From Heligmosomoides polygyrus polygyrus (Eukaryota > Nematoda > Chromadorea > Rhabditida > Heligmosomidae): a stretch of DNA of 64,000 nt. A program made the position numbers and the translations under genes. Positions within the stretch are counted from its first letter, which is position 1, and the number at the start of each line of letters is the position of its first letter. Below, piece by piece: positions 39,640-49,347 of the stretch. Location of the stretch: positions 35,921,478 through 35,985,477 of the forward strand of contig OX377202.1 in NCBI GenBank assembly GCA_947396885.1, given 5' to 3'. The notes under the pieces are model-generated. The model was not told the origin of the DNA and made no database searches. It saw only the letters and a program-made list of their open reading frames with translations.

Positions 39640-40031
39640 CTATAGTTCACAATGCGGAATGAATGGTAAGAAGTCACTAGTGATCGAGGGACACTCATTT
39701 CGGCTGTTAAGCGTTGGATTTCTTGCAAAAATCCAGAACGCTTCCAACGCTTTTCTAGACGAGATGTCAGTCTCATACGTTAGAATCGTGCACTTCACGT
39801 CAAAGTCCGCTCCCCTATGTCCCTCCACTCTGTGCTTGCCCAGTGGACTAGTCAAAATACCGCGCCTTTTACCTGATAAGTGTTCTTTCAAGCGAACAGC
39901 CAGTACCCTCCCAGTTTCCCCAATGTATATTTGGTTGCATGCCACGCATTCAAGTTGATAGACTACACCAACTTTGGCACAGTCTCCTAACTTATTGTAG
40001 GGGCATACAACACAGCTCTCTGATATGCACT
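39640..40031 (-). CDS. GIY-YIG endonuclease end of the inverted Penelope-like copy
   Basis: The minus-strand frame is open from the gap edge (40031) to the stop at 39640. It contains the zinc-binding Cys residues (ESCVVCPYNKLGDC), then GVVYQLEC and YIGETGR of the GIY-YIG fold. No disabling change is seen in this portion; the rest is in the gap. Confidence 0.9.
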
Positions 40032-40231
40032 NNNNNNNNNNNNNNNNNNNNNNNNNNNNNNNNNNNNNNNNNNNNNNNNNNNNNNNNNNNNNNNNNNNNN
40101 NNNNNNNNNNNNNNNNNNNNNNNNNNNNNNNNNNNNNNNNNNNNNNNNNNNNNNNNNNNNNNNNNNNNNNNNNNNNNNNNNNNNNNNNNNNNNNNNNNNN
40201 NNNNNNNNNNNNNNNNNNNNNNNNNNNNNNN
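40032..40231. other. assembly gap, exactly 200 N
   Basis: A run of 200 N, a round number, between the inverted copy and the first tandem unit. The true size and content are unknown. Confidence 0.99.
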
Positions 40232-40251
40232 GCATTAGCACGTTAAAAATC

Positions 40252-42921
40252 ATGCCGAGGTTTTACGAAGAGAGAACATGGAGAATACTTCAAAACGTAC
40301 CGCCGCAGTTCTTCTCTCTGGTTCGCGAAGCTATGTCGCTTCGCCAAAAAGTGGTACTCACCCGCCAGTCCGTAAAGTTCCTCCAGCGGTGCCGAACGAC
40401 CGACGTCCTACCGCATTTCATAACGAATAGGAAGATAGGAGCAGCATGCGGTCTCGCCGAGGATCATCCGATGATAAGGAATGTTTACAAGTCGATGTTG
40501 AAGATTGCGATCAAGGAGAAGAGACGCGTGCTGCATACGTCGTTATTGAAGTGTAACTCGAAAGAGAGCGCGTGCCGGCGTTTTGTACCTGAACCGACTT
40601 GGAGGAGGATTGAGGGTGGGTCAAGGCTAATTTGTGACTCTATTCGATCTAGGGCCAAGTCATCCCTTTGTGCGAAGTACGATAGACTTTTGGGTGCCAG
40701 GCGTAGAAATTCCAATGCTATTGAGAACGATTCCCCCGTGAACCAACGCTTTGACGATGCTCACAATGAGAATGGAAACCCAATGGTGAGAGTTACTATC
40801 GTCGGGGACGCTAACATATCATCCGACGCCATAAATGTCTTATGTCTCGGTCCATCCTTTTCGCCCACACGAAGCGTCAATGCAATAACATATCGCAAAG
40901 TTGTAGGGGGTTTACAGAGGCTAAGAGATCTACTTCGAATAAAAAGAAGGCGCGAAAGCAACCCGCAGACTGCTACAAATCGTAGTACAACGGTATCCAT
41001 TCCATTTCCGCGTACATTCTATAAGGAGCCTGCTTCCGTTCCAGACGTCGATGTGAAGTTGAGAATTTTGACATCAAATGTGCTGGCCGTTTTGAGAAAT
41101 CACGAGCAGCACCGCAGAAACAACTTGACATCCGATCAATGGAGGGGGTTCCAGGAATTACGTGAATTGAGATCGAATGGCACAATCCGTATCTCTGTGA
41201 GTGATAAGGGAGGGGAGTTCGTGGTTATGCCGCAAGCTTTGGATCGCGAAATAACAGAACTCCATTTGCGGGATTCATCGGTTTACCGACACGCCAGTGC
41301 GAATGAGTTTCATTCACAATGCCGGCGCCTCAATAACATTTGGATGACGTTAGGTGCCTCAGCAGGGATTGACAGGAAACTCCTAAGTAGACTCAGACTG
41401 GACAACCCAACTTGTCCAGTTTTTTATAGCCTCCTTAAGACCCATAAACTTGCCCCACAAGATATGTCGTCGATGTCGCCGGATACTTTCAAAATAAGAC
41501 CTATAATAAGTTGTGTGGGTGGACCAACCGATCGCATATCTTGGTTTCTCAACAGAATCGTGAGCCAGTTGTTGACTATGGTTCCCTCGCACCTGACTAA
41601 TACCAGGCTATTCCTTGACTACCTACACAGCAGACATCTTGAGCAAGAATGTGTGGTCGAGTCCTTTGATGTGACCTCGCTCTACACAAACGTCCAAAAC
41701 GATGATGCTCTTCAAGCGTTGTCAGAAATGCTTGATCAACGTCAGAATAGTATCAACAGCTTTGGACTTAGTAAGGTGTGCTTCATGACTCTAATCAAGG
41801 AGTGCATGAATTGCAATATTTTCAAATGGTCAGGTCGATACTTTTCACAAATAAGAGGTCTGGCCATGGGCCAACGACTTGCTCCGGTTCTTGCCGTTTG
41901 CTTTATGAGCAAAATAGAGCAACCGGTTCTAGCACGTCTTCCCTTGATGTATTGTAGATACATTGATGACTGTTTTATCATAACATCAACACAGTCCGAA
42001 ATGGACGAGTGTTTTAATTTACTCAATCATCAATCCCAATACATTAAGGTTACGAGAGAAACTCCAAAGAACGGTTGGCTGCCGTACTTGAACACGCAAA
42101 TTAAAGTGTCTGGTGGAATCGTCAAGGTGAAGTGGTACCGTAAAGAAAGCTCTAAGAATATATTGGTTCATGCGGCTTCTGCACATCCTAGAGCTGTTAA
42201 GCGCGCAGTTGTAAGCAACATGTTCAGAACTGCGCACAATGTGGGCACAAGCCCCGAAGAGCGACACGAGTCATTACGATTGGCTTCGAAAATTGCTCTC
42301 CAAAATGGCTATGCGGTACCACAGCACCACAGAGGACTCCGCTCTGTGCATCTTAATCTACCACGCCGAGATGGGGTACCCCTTTGTCTTCCCTTTATTT
42401 CTGACACCGTCACTTCCGCTATACAACGGAGCATAGCTCGGGCTCAGCTAGAAGACGATGTTGTTCTTGTTAACATCCCGAATGACAACATCAAGCGGCA
42501 GCTAGTCCGAAATAGGCTCTACGATAGGGAGTGCATATCAGAGAGCTGTGTTGTATGCCCCTACAATAAGTTAGGAGACTGTGCCAAAGTTGGTGTAGTC
42601 TATCAACTTGAATGCGTGGCATGCAACCAAATATACATTGGGGAAACTGGAAGGGTACTGGCTGTTCGCTTGAAAGAACACTTATCAGGTAAAAGGCGCG
42701 GTATTTTGACTAGTCCACTGGGCAAGCACAGAGTGGAGGGACATAGGGGAGCGGACTTTGACGTGAAGTGCACGATTCTAACGTATGAGACTGACATCTC
42801 GTCTAGAAAAGCGTTGGAAGCGTTCTGGATTTTTGCAAGAAATCCAACGCTTAACAGCCGAAATGAGTGTCCCACGATCACTAGTGACTTCTTACCATTC
42901 ATTCCGCATTGTGAACTATAG
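40252..42921 (+). CDS. Penelope-like reverse transcriptase / GIY-YIG endonuclease, unit 1
   Basis: 889 codons from the ATG (MPRFYEERTWRILQN). Penelope-like proteins combine reverse transcription with a GIY-YIG nuclease that nicks the target. An N-terminal helical region (KFLQRCRTTDVLPHFI) precedes the RT. RT blocks: ISVSDKGGEFVVMPQ (about 314), FYSLLKTHKLAP, RPIISCVGGPTDRISWFLN (about 420), SFDVTSLYTN (about 471), IRGLAMGQRLAPVLA (about 533) and the catalytic CRYIDDCF (about 570). A Cys cluster (CISESCVVC, about 760) precedes the endonuclease: GVVYQLEC, YIGETGR and RLKEH (about 779-810). All key residues are present, so it looks intact. I chose this ATG because the frame upstream continues only from a TTG. 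Unit-specific change: Arg in LDQRQNS (41741) where all others have His. Confidence 0.95.
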   Translation: MPRFYEERTWRILQNVPPQFFSLVREAMSLRQKVVLTRQSVKFLQRCRTTDVLPHFITNRKIGAACGLAEDHPMIRNVYKSMLKIAIKEKRRVLHTSLLKCNSKESACRRFVPEPTWRRIEGGSRLICDSIRSRAKSSLCAKYDRLLGARRRNSNAIENDSPVNQRFDDAHNENGNPMVRVTIVGDANISSDAINVLCLGPSFSPTRSVNAITYRKVVGGLQRLRDLLRIKRRRESNPQTATNRSTTVSIPFPRTFYKEPASVPDVDVKLRILTSNVLAVLRNHEQHRRNNLTSDQWRGFQELRELRSNGTIRISVSDKGGEFVVMPQALDREITELHLRDSSVYRHASANEFHSQCRRLNNIWMTLGASAGIDRKLLSRLRLDNPTCPVFYSLLKTHKLAPQDMSSMSPDTFKIRPIISCVGGPTDRISWFLNRIVSQLLTMVPSHLTNTRLFLDYLHSRHLEQECVVESFDVTSLYTNVQNDDALQALSEMLDQRQNSINSFGLSKVCFMTLIKECMNCNIFKWSGRYFSQIRGLAMGQRLAPVLAVCFMSKIEQPVLARLPLMYCRYIDDCFIITSTQSEMDECFNLLNHQSQYIKVTRETPKNGWLPYLNTQIKVSGGIVKVKWYRKESSKNILVHAASAHPRAVKRAVVSNMFRTAHNVGTSPEERHESLRLASKIALQNGYAVPQHHRGLRSVHLNLPRRDGVPLCLPFISDTVTSAIQRSIARAQLEDDVVLVNIPNDNIKRQLVRNRLYDRECISESCVVCPYNKLGDCAKVGVVYQLECVACNQIYIGETGRVLAVRLKEHLSGKRRGILTSPLGKHRVEGHRGADFDVKCTILTYETDISSRKALEAFWIFARNPTLNSRNECPTITSDFLPFIPHCEL

Positions 42922-42958
42922 AACGACCGGTGGTGACATGCGTGTCCTTATGAATGAC

Positions 42959-42982
42959 TCTGGTATACTCAGTATAGCCAGA
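42959..42982 (+). repeat. 3' hairpin of each Penelope-like unit
   Basis: TCTGGTATAC-TCA-GTATAGCCAGA: 10-bp stem with one bulged G, 37 nt after the stop codon. Present in every unit (offsets of 3,031-3,032 bp) and in the inverted copy. Confidence 0.85.
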
Positions 42983-43027
42983 TCGGAGTGACACAGTATG
43001 TCTCATTCGGCAACTAACAACCGCGGT

Positions 43028-43039
43028 AGCGACGTCGCT
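43028..43039 (+). repeat. 12-bp palindrome in each unit spacer
   Basis: Perfect palindrome AGCGACGTCGCT, extended by GCGG/CCGC with one bulge, in a GC-rich patch between the stop codon and the next ORF. It repeats with the unit period. Confidence 0.85.
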
Positions 43040-43149
43040 CCGCGTGAACGGTGGATCAGCGGGTGAGTTTAGTTCTCATACGTTGGGGTTTTTTCGTTTT
43101 GTACCTAGGACGATGTCTGAAAGACAGGGAGGAGGAGGCGCTTGGTCGG

Positions 43150-43185
43150 GTAAGTTACAAATATAAAGCCTTGAACCATTTTTAG
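43150..43185 (+). promoter_or_regulatory. candidate short intron signals in the unit spacer
   Basis: A consensus donor GTAAGT (43150) and a nematode-like acceptor TTTTTAG (ending 43185) delimit 36 nt; an alternative donor GTGAGT is at 43063. The inverted copy has GTAAGC. Penelope-like elements are known to keep introns, but 36 nt is at the lower limit for splicing. Confidence 0.3.
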
Positions 43186-43222
43186 GCCTCTGAAGACGAC
43201 GAAAAGACCGAAACGTTAGGCC
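43185..43222 (+). ncRNA. hammerhead-ribozyme-like motif before unit 2
   Basis: GGCCT-CTGAAGA-(CGACGAAAAGACC)-GAAACGTT-AGGCC. Stem I (GGCCT/AGGCC), CUGANGA, GAAA, the ACGU stem III and the cleavage U (43217) are present. Stem II cannot pair because GGTC of the inverted copy is GACC here. Confidence 0.5.
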
Positions 43223-43283
43223 GCTCAATAAATTGGTCCACCTCAACCTCGTTCGGCACAGAAGCATTAGCACGTTAAAAATC

Positions 43284-45953
43284 ATGCCGAGGTTTTACGA
43301 AGAGAGAACATGGAGAATACTTCAAAACGTACCGCCGCAGTTCTTCTCTCTGGTTCGCGAAGCTATGTCGCTTCGCCAAAAAGTGGTACTCACCCGCCAG
43401 TCCGTAAAGTTCCTCCAGCGGTGCCGAACGACCGACGTCCTACCGCATTTCATAACGAATAGGAAGATAGGAGCAGCATGCGGTCTCGCCGAGGATCATC
43501 CGATGATAAGGAATGTTTACAAGTCGATGTTGAAGATTGCGATCAAGGAGAAGAGACGCGTGCTGCATACGTCGTTATTGAAGTGTAACTCGAAAGAGAG
43601 CGCGTGCCGGCGTTTTGTACCTGAACTGACTTGGAGGAGGATTGAGGGTGGGTCAAGGCTAATTTGTGACTCTATTCGATCTAGGGCCAAGTCATCCCTT
43701 TGTGCGAAGTACGATAGACTTTTGGGTGCCAGGCGTAGAAATTCCAATGCTATTGAGAACGATTCCCCCGTGAACCAACGCTTTGACGATGCTCACAATG
43801 AGAATGGAAACCCAATGGTGAGAGTTACTATCGTCGGGGACGCTAACATATCATCCGACGCCATAAATGTCTTATGTCTCGGTCCATCCTTTTCGCCCAC
43901 ACGAAGCGTCAATGCAATAACATATCGCAAAGTTGTAGGGGGTTTACAGAGGCTAAGAGATCTACTTCGAATAAAAAGAAGGCGCGAAAGCAACCCGCAG
44001 ACTGCTACAAATCGTAGTACAACGGTATCCATTCCATTTCCGCGTACATTCTATAAGGAGCCTGCTTCCGTTCCAGACGTCGATGTGAAGTTGAGAATTT
44101 TGACATCAAATGTGCTGGCCGTTTTGAGAAATCACGAGCAGCACCGCAGAAACAACTTGACATCCGATCAATGGAGGGGGTTCCAGGAATTACGTGAATT
44201 GAGATCGAATGGCACAATCCGTATCTCTGTGAGTGATAAGGGAGGGGAGTTCGTGGTTATGCCGCAAGCTTTGGATCGCGAAATAACAGAACTCCATTTG
44301 CGGGATTCATCGGTTTACCGACACGCCAGTGCGAATGAGTTTCATTCACAATGCCGGCGCCTCAATAACATTTGGATGACGTTAGGTGCCTCAGCAGGGA
44401 TTGACAGGAAACTCCTAAGTAGACTCAGACTGGACAACCCAACTTGTCCAGTTTTTTATAGCCTCCTTAAGACCCATAAACTTGCCCCACAAGATATGTC
44501 GTCGATGTCGCCGGATACTTTCAAAATAAGACCTATAATAAGTTGTGTGGGTGGACCAACCGATCGCATATCTTGGTTTCTCAACAGAATCGTGAGCCAG
44601 TTGTTGACTATGGTTCCCTCGCACCTGACTAATACCAGGCTATTCCTTGACTACCTACACAGCAGACATCTTGAGCAAGAATGTGTGGTCGAGTCCTTTG
44701 ATGTGACCTCGCTCTACACAAACGTCCAAAACGATGATGCTCTTCAAGCGTTGTCAGAAATGCTTGATCAACATCAGAATAGTATCAACAGCTTTGGACT
44801 TAGTAAGGTGTGCTTCATGACTCTAATCAAGGAGTGCATGAATTGCAATATTCTCAAATGGTCAGGTCGATACTTTTCACAAATAAGAGGTCTGGCCATG
44901 GGCCAACGACTTGCTCCGGTTCTTGCCGTTTGCTTTATGAGCAAAATAGAGCAACCGGTTCTAGCACGTCTTCCCTTGATGTATTGTAGATACATTGATG
45001 ACTGTTTTATCATAACATCAACACAGTCCGAAATGGACGAGTGTTTTAATTTACTCAATCATCAATCCCAATACATTAAGGTTACGAGAGAAACTCCAAA
45101 GAACGGTTGGCTGCCGTACTTGAACACGCAAATTAAAGTGTCTGGTGGAATCGTCAAGGTGAAGTGGTACCGTAAAGAAAGCTCTAAGAATATATTGGTT
45201 CATGCGGCTTCTGCACATCCTAGAGCTGTTAAGCGCGCAGTTGTAAGCAACATGTTCAGAACTGCGCACAATGTGGGCACAAGCCCCGAAGAGCGACACG
45301 AGTCATTACGATTGGCTTCGAAAATTGCTCTCCAAAATGGCTATGCGGTACCACAGCACCACAGAGGACTCCGCTCTGTGCATCTTAATCTACCACGCCG
45401 AGATGGGGTACCCCTTTGTCTTCCCTTTATTTCTGACACCGTCACTTCCGCTATACAACGGAGCATAGCTCGGGCTCAGCTAGAAGACGATGTTGTTCTT
45501 GTTAACATCCCGAATGACAACATCAAGCGGCAGCTAGTCCGAAATAGGCTCTACGATAGGGAGTGCATATCAGAGAGCTGTGTTGTATGCCCCTACAATA
45601 AGTTAGGAGACTGTGCCAAAGTTGGTGTAGTCTATCAACTTGAATGCGTGGCATGCAACCAAATATACATTGGGGAAACTGGAAGGGTACTGGCTGTTCG
45701 CTTGAAAGAACACTTATCAGGTAAAAGGCGCGGTATTTTGACTAGTCCACTGGGCAAGCACAGAGTGGAGGGACATAGGGGAGCGGACTTTGACGTGAAG
45801 TGCACGATTCTAACGTATGAGACTGACATCTCGTCTAGAAAAGCGTTGGAAGCGTTCTGGATTTTTGCAAGAAATCCAACGCTTAACAGCCGAAATGAGT
45901 GTCCCACGATCACTAGTGACTTCTTACCATTCATTCCGCATTGTGAACTATAG
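43284..45953 (+). CDS. Penelope-like RT / GIY-YIG, unit 2
   Basis: Same 889-codon protein as unit 1, intact. Unit-specific changes: Leu for Pro in FVPELTW (43627, shared with unit 3) and Leu for Phe in CNILKWSG (44853, shared only with unit 8). His in LDQHQNS. Confidence 0.95.
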   Translation: MPRFYEERTWRILQNVPPQFFSLVREAMSLRQKVVLTRQSVKFLQRCRTTDVLPHFITNRKIGAACGLAEDHPMIRNVYKSMLKIAIKEKRRVLHTSLLKCNSKESACRRFVPELTWRRIEGGSRLICDSIRSRAKSSLCAKYDRLLGARRRNSNAIENDSPVNQRFDDAHNENGNPMVRVTIVGDANISSDAINVLCLGPSFSPTRSVNAITYRKVVGGLQRLRDLLRIKRRRESNPQTATNRSTTVSIPFPRTFYKEPASVPDVDVKLRILTSNVLAVLRNHEQHRRNNLTSDQWRGFQELRELRSNGTIRISVSDKGGEFVVMPQALDREITELHLRDSSVYRHASANEFHSQCRRLNNIWMTLGASAGIDRKLLSRLRLDNPTCPVFYSLLKTHKLAPQDMSSMSPDTFKIRPIISCVGGPTDRISWFLNRIVSQLLTMVPSHLTNTRLFLDYLHSRHLEQECVVESFDVTSLYTNVQNDDALQALSEMLDQHQNSINSFGLSKVCFMTLIKECMNCNILKWSGRYFSQIRGLAMGQRLAPVLAVCFMSKIEQPVLARLPLMYCRYIDDCFIITSTQSEMDECFNLLNHQSQYIKVTRETPKNGWLPYLNTQIKVSGGIVKVKWYRKESSKNILVHAASAHPRAVKRAVVSNMFRTAHNVGTSPEERHESLRLASKIALQNGYAVPQHHRGLRSVHLNLPRRDGVPLCLPFISDTVTSAIQRSIARAQLEDDVVLVNIPNDNIKRQLVRNRLYDRECISESCVVCPYNKLGDCAKVGVVYQLECVACNQIYIGETGRVLAVRLKEHLSGKRRGILTSPLGKHRVEGHRGADFDVKCTILTYETDISSRKALEAFWIFARNPTLNSRNECPTITSDFLPFIPHCEL

Positions 45954-46216
45954 AACGACCGGTGGTGACATGCGTGTCCTTATGAATGACTCTGGTATAC
46001 TCAGTATAGCCAGATCGGAGTGACACAGTATGTCTCATTCGGCAACTAACAACCGCGGTAGCGACGTCGCTCCGCGTGAACGGTGGATCAGCGGGTGAGT
46101 TTAGTTCTCATACGTTGGGGTTTTTTCGTTTTGTACCTAGGACGATGTCTGAAAGACAGGGAGGAGGAGGCGCTTGGTCGGGTAAGTTACAAATATAAAG
46201 CCTTGAACCATTTTTA

Positions 46217-46254
46217 GGCCTCTGAAGACGACGAAAAGACCGAAACGTTAGGCC
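46217..46254 (+). ncRNA. hammerhead-ribozyme-like motif before unit 3
   Basis: Same sequence as at 43185-43222, with unpaired stem II. Confidence 0.5.
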
Positions 46255-46315
46255 GCTCAATAAATTGGTCCACCTCAACCTCGTTCGGCACAGAAGCATT
46301 AGCACGTTAAAAATC

Positions 46316-48985
46316 ATGCCGAGGTTTTACGAAGAGAGAACATGGAGAATACTTCAAAACGTACCGCCGCAGTTCTTCTCTCTGGTTCGCGAAGCTATGT
46401 CGCTTCGCCAAAAAGTGGTACTCACCCGCCAGTCCGTAAAGTTCCTCCAGCGGTGCCGAACGACCGACGTCCTACCGCATTTCATAACGAATAGGAAGAT
46501 AGGAGCAGCATGCGGTCTCGCCGAGGATCATCCGATGATAAGGAATGTTTACAAGTCGATGTTGAAGATTGCGATCAAGGAGAAGAGACGCGTGCTGCAT
46601 ACGTCGTTATTGAAGTGTAACTCGAAAGAGAGCGCGTGCCGGCGTTTTGTACCTGAACTGACTTGGAGGAGGATTGAGGGTGGGTCAAGGCTAATTTGTG
46701 ACTCTATTCGATCTAGGGCCAAGTCATCCCTTTGTGCGAAGTACGATAGACTTTTGGGTGCCAGGCGTAGAAATTCCAATGCTATTGAGAACGATTCCCC
46801 CGTGAACCAACGCTTTGACGATGCTCACAATGAGAATGGAAACCCAATGGTGAGAGTTACTATCGTCGGGGACGCTAACATATCATCCGACGCCATAAAT
46901 GTCTTATGTCTCGGTCCATCCTTTTCGCCCACACGAAGCGTCAATGCAATAACATATCGCAAAGTTGTAGGGGGTTTACAGAGGCTAAGAGATCTACTTC
47001 GAATAAAAAGAAGGCGCGAAAGCAACCCGCAGACTGCTACAAATCGTAGTACAACGGTATCCATTCCATTTCCGCGTACATTCTATAAGGAGCCTGCTTC
47101 CGTTCCAGACGTCGATGTGAAGTTGAGAATTTTGACATCAAATGTGCTGGCCGTTTTGAGAAATCACGAGCAGCACCGCAGAAACAACTTGACATCCGAT
47201 CAATGGAGGGGGTTCCAGGAATTACGTGAATTGAGATCGAATGGCACAATCCGTATCTCTGTGAGTGATAAGGGAGGGGAGTTCGTGGTTATGCCGCAAG
47301 CTTTGGATCGCGAAATAACAGAACTCCATTTGCGGGATTCATCGGTTTACCGACACGCCAGTGCGAATGAGTTTCATTCACAATGCCGGCGCCTCAATAA
47401 CATTTGGATGACGTTAGGTGCCTCAGCAGGGATTGACAGGAAACTCCTAAGTAGACTCAGACTGGACAACCCAACTTGTCCAGTTTTTTATAGCCTCCTT
47501 AAGACCCATAAACTTGCCCCACAAGATATGTCGTCGATGTCGCCGGATACTTTCAAAATAAGACCTATAATAAGTTGTGTGGGTGGACCAACCGATCGCA
47601 TATCTTGGTTTCTCAACAGAATCGTGAGCCAGTTGTTGACTATGGTTCCCTCGCACCTGACTAATACCAGGCTATTCCTTGACTACCTACACAGCAGACA
47701 TCTTGAGCAAGAATGTGTGGTCGAGTCCTTTGATGTGACCTCGCTCTACACAAACGTCCAAAACGATGATGCTCTTCAAGCGTTGTCAGAAATGCTTGAT
47801 CAACATCAGAATAGTATCAACAGCTTTGGACTTAGTAAGGTGTGCTTCATGACTCTAATCAAGGAGTGCATGAATTGCAATATTTTCAAATGGTCAGGTC
47901 GATACTTTTCACAAATAAGAGGTCTGGCCATGGGCCAACGACTTGCTCCGGTTCTTGCCGTTTGCTTTATGAGCAAAATAGAGCAACCGGTTCTAGCACG
48001 TCTTCCCTTGATGTATTGTAGATACATTGATGACTGTTTTATCATAACATCAACACAGTCCGAAATGGACGAGTGTTTTAATTTACTCAATCATCAATCC
48101 CAATACATTAAGGTTACGAGAGAAACTCCAAAGAACGGTTGGCTGCCGTACTTGAACACGCAAATTAAAGTGTCTGGTGGAATCGTCAAGGTGAAGTGGT
48201 ACCGTAAAGAAAGCTCTAAGAATATATTGGTTCATGCGGCTTCTGCACATCCTAGAGCTGTTAAGCGCGCAGTTGTAAGCAACATGTTCAGAACTGCGCA
48301 CAATGTGGGCACAAGCCCCGAAGAGCGACACGAGTCATTACGATTGGCTTCGAAAATTGCTCTCCAAAATGGCTATGCGGTACCACAGCACCACAGAGGA
48401 CTCCGCTCTGTGCATCTTAATCTACCACGCCGAGATGGGGTACCCCTTTGTCTTCCCTTTATTTCTGACACCGTCACTTCCGCTATACAACGGAGCATAG
48501 CTCGGGCTCAGCTAGAAGACGATGTTGTTCTTGTTAACATCCCGAATGACAACATCAAGCGGCAGCTAGTCCGAAATAGGCTCTACGATAGGGAGTGCAT
48601 ATCAGAGAGCTGTGTTGTATGCCCCTACAATAAGTTAGGAGACTGTGCCAAAGTTGGTGTAGTCTATCAACTTGAATGCGTGGCATGCAACCAAATATAC
48701 ATTGGGGAAACTGGAAGGGTACTGGCTGTTCGCTTGAAAGAACACTTATCAGGTAAAAGGCGCGGTATTTTGACTAGTCCACTGGGCAAGCACAGAGTGG
48801 AGGGACATAGGGGAGCGGACTTTGACGTGAAGTGCACGATTCTAACGTATGAGACTGACATCTCGTCTAGAAAAGCGTTGGAAGCGTTCTGGATTTTTGC
48901 AAGAAATCCAACGCTTAACAGCCGAAATGAGTGTCCCACGATCACTAGTGACTTCTTACCATTCATTCCGCATTGTGAACTATAG
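46316..48985 (+). CDS. Penelope-like RT / GIY-YIG, unit 3
   Basis: Intact 889 codons. It carries Leu in FVPELTW (46659) like unit 2 but Phe in CNIFKWSG like the others. Confidence 0.95.
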   Translation: MPRFYEERTWRILQNVPPQFFSLVREAMSLRQKVVLTRQSVKFLQRCRTTDVLPHFITNRKIGAACGLAEDHPMIRNVYKSMLKIAIKEKRRVLHTSLLKCNSKESACRRFVPELTWRRIEGGSRLICDSIRSRAKSSLCAKYDRLLGARRRNSNAIENDSPVNQRFDDAHNENGNPMVRVTIVGDANISSDAINVLCLGPSFSPTRSVNAITYRKVVGGLQRLRDLLRIKRRRESNPQTATNRSTTVSIPFPRTFYKEPASVPDVDVKLRILTSNVLAVLRNHEQHRRNNLTSDQWRGFQELRELRSNGTIRISVSDKGGEFVVMPQALDREITELHLRDSSVYRHASANEFHSQCRRLNNIWMTLGASAGIDRKLLSRLRLDNPTCPVFYSLLKTHKLAPQDMSSMSPDTFKIRPIISCVGGPTDRISWFLNRIVSQLLTMVPSHLTNTRLFLDYLHSRHLEQECVVESFDVTSLYTNVQNDDALQALSEMLDQHQNSINSFGLSKVCFMTLIKECMNCNIFKWSGRYFSQIRGLAMGQRLAPVLAVCFMSKIEQPVLARLPLMYCRYIDDCFIITSTQSEMDECFNLLNHQSQYIKVTRETPKNGWLPYLNTQIKVSGGIVKVKWYRKESSKNILVHAASAHPRAVKRAVVSNMFRTAHNVGTSPEERHESLRLASKIALQNGYAVPQHHRGLRSVHLNLPRRDGVPLCLPFISDTVTSAIQRSIARAQLEDDVVLVNIPNDNIKRQLVRNRLYDRECISESCVVCPYNKLGDCAKVGVVYQLECVACNQIYIGETGRVLAVRLKEHLSGKRRGILTSPLGKHRVEGHRGADFDVKCTILTYETDISSRKALEAFWIFARNPTLNSRNECPTITSDFLPFIPHCEL

Positions 48986-49248
48986 AACGACCGGTGGTGA
49001 CATGCGTGTCCTTATGAATGACTCTGGTATACTCAGTATAGCCAGATCGGAGTGACACAGTATGTCTCATTCGGCAACTAACAACCGCGGTAGCGACGTC
49101 GCTCCGCGTGAACGGTGGATCAGCGGGTGAGTTTAGTTCTCATACGTTGGGGTTTTTTCGTTTTGTACCTAGGACGATGTCTGAAAGACAGGGAGGAGGA
49201 GGCGCTTGGTCGGGTAAGTTACAAATATAAAGCCTTGAACCATTTTTA

Positions 49249-49286
49249 GGCCTCTGAAGACGACGAAAAGACCGAAACGTTAGGCC
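49249..49286 (+). ncRNA. hammerhead-ribozyme-like motif before unit 4
   Basis: Same sequence as at 43185-43222, with unpaired stem II. Confidence 0.5.
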
Positions 49287-49347
49287 GCTCAATAAATTGG
49301 TCCACCTCAACCTCGTTCGGCACAGAAGCATTAGCACGTTAAAAATC

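Larger units (their letters stand above)
39291..40031 (-). mobile_element. Penelope-like element, inverted partial copy
   Basis: Reverse-oriented copy of the 3' end and promoter region of the tandem units: GIY-YIG coding end, 3' hairpin, palindrome and hammerhead-like core, ending at CTAATGC (39291). It differs from the tandem units at several bases, for example Ser instead of Thr in NECPSITSD and GGTC instead of GACC in the ribozyme-like stem. Its other end runs into the assembly gap. Inverted partial copies beside tandem copies are typical of Penelope-like elements. Confidence 0.93.

Noticed and set aside
43233..43283. 17-codon N-terminal extension of the Penelope-like ORF
   Set aside because: It begins with TTG and runs through the spacer; the first ATG at 43284 is conserved in all units and is the better start.
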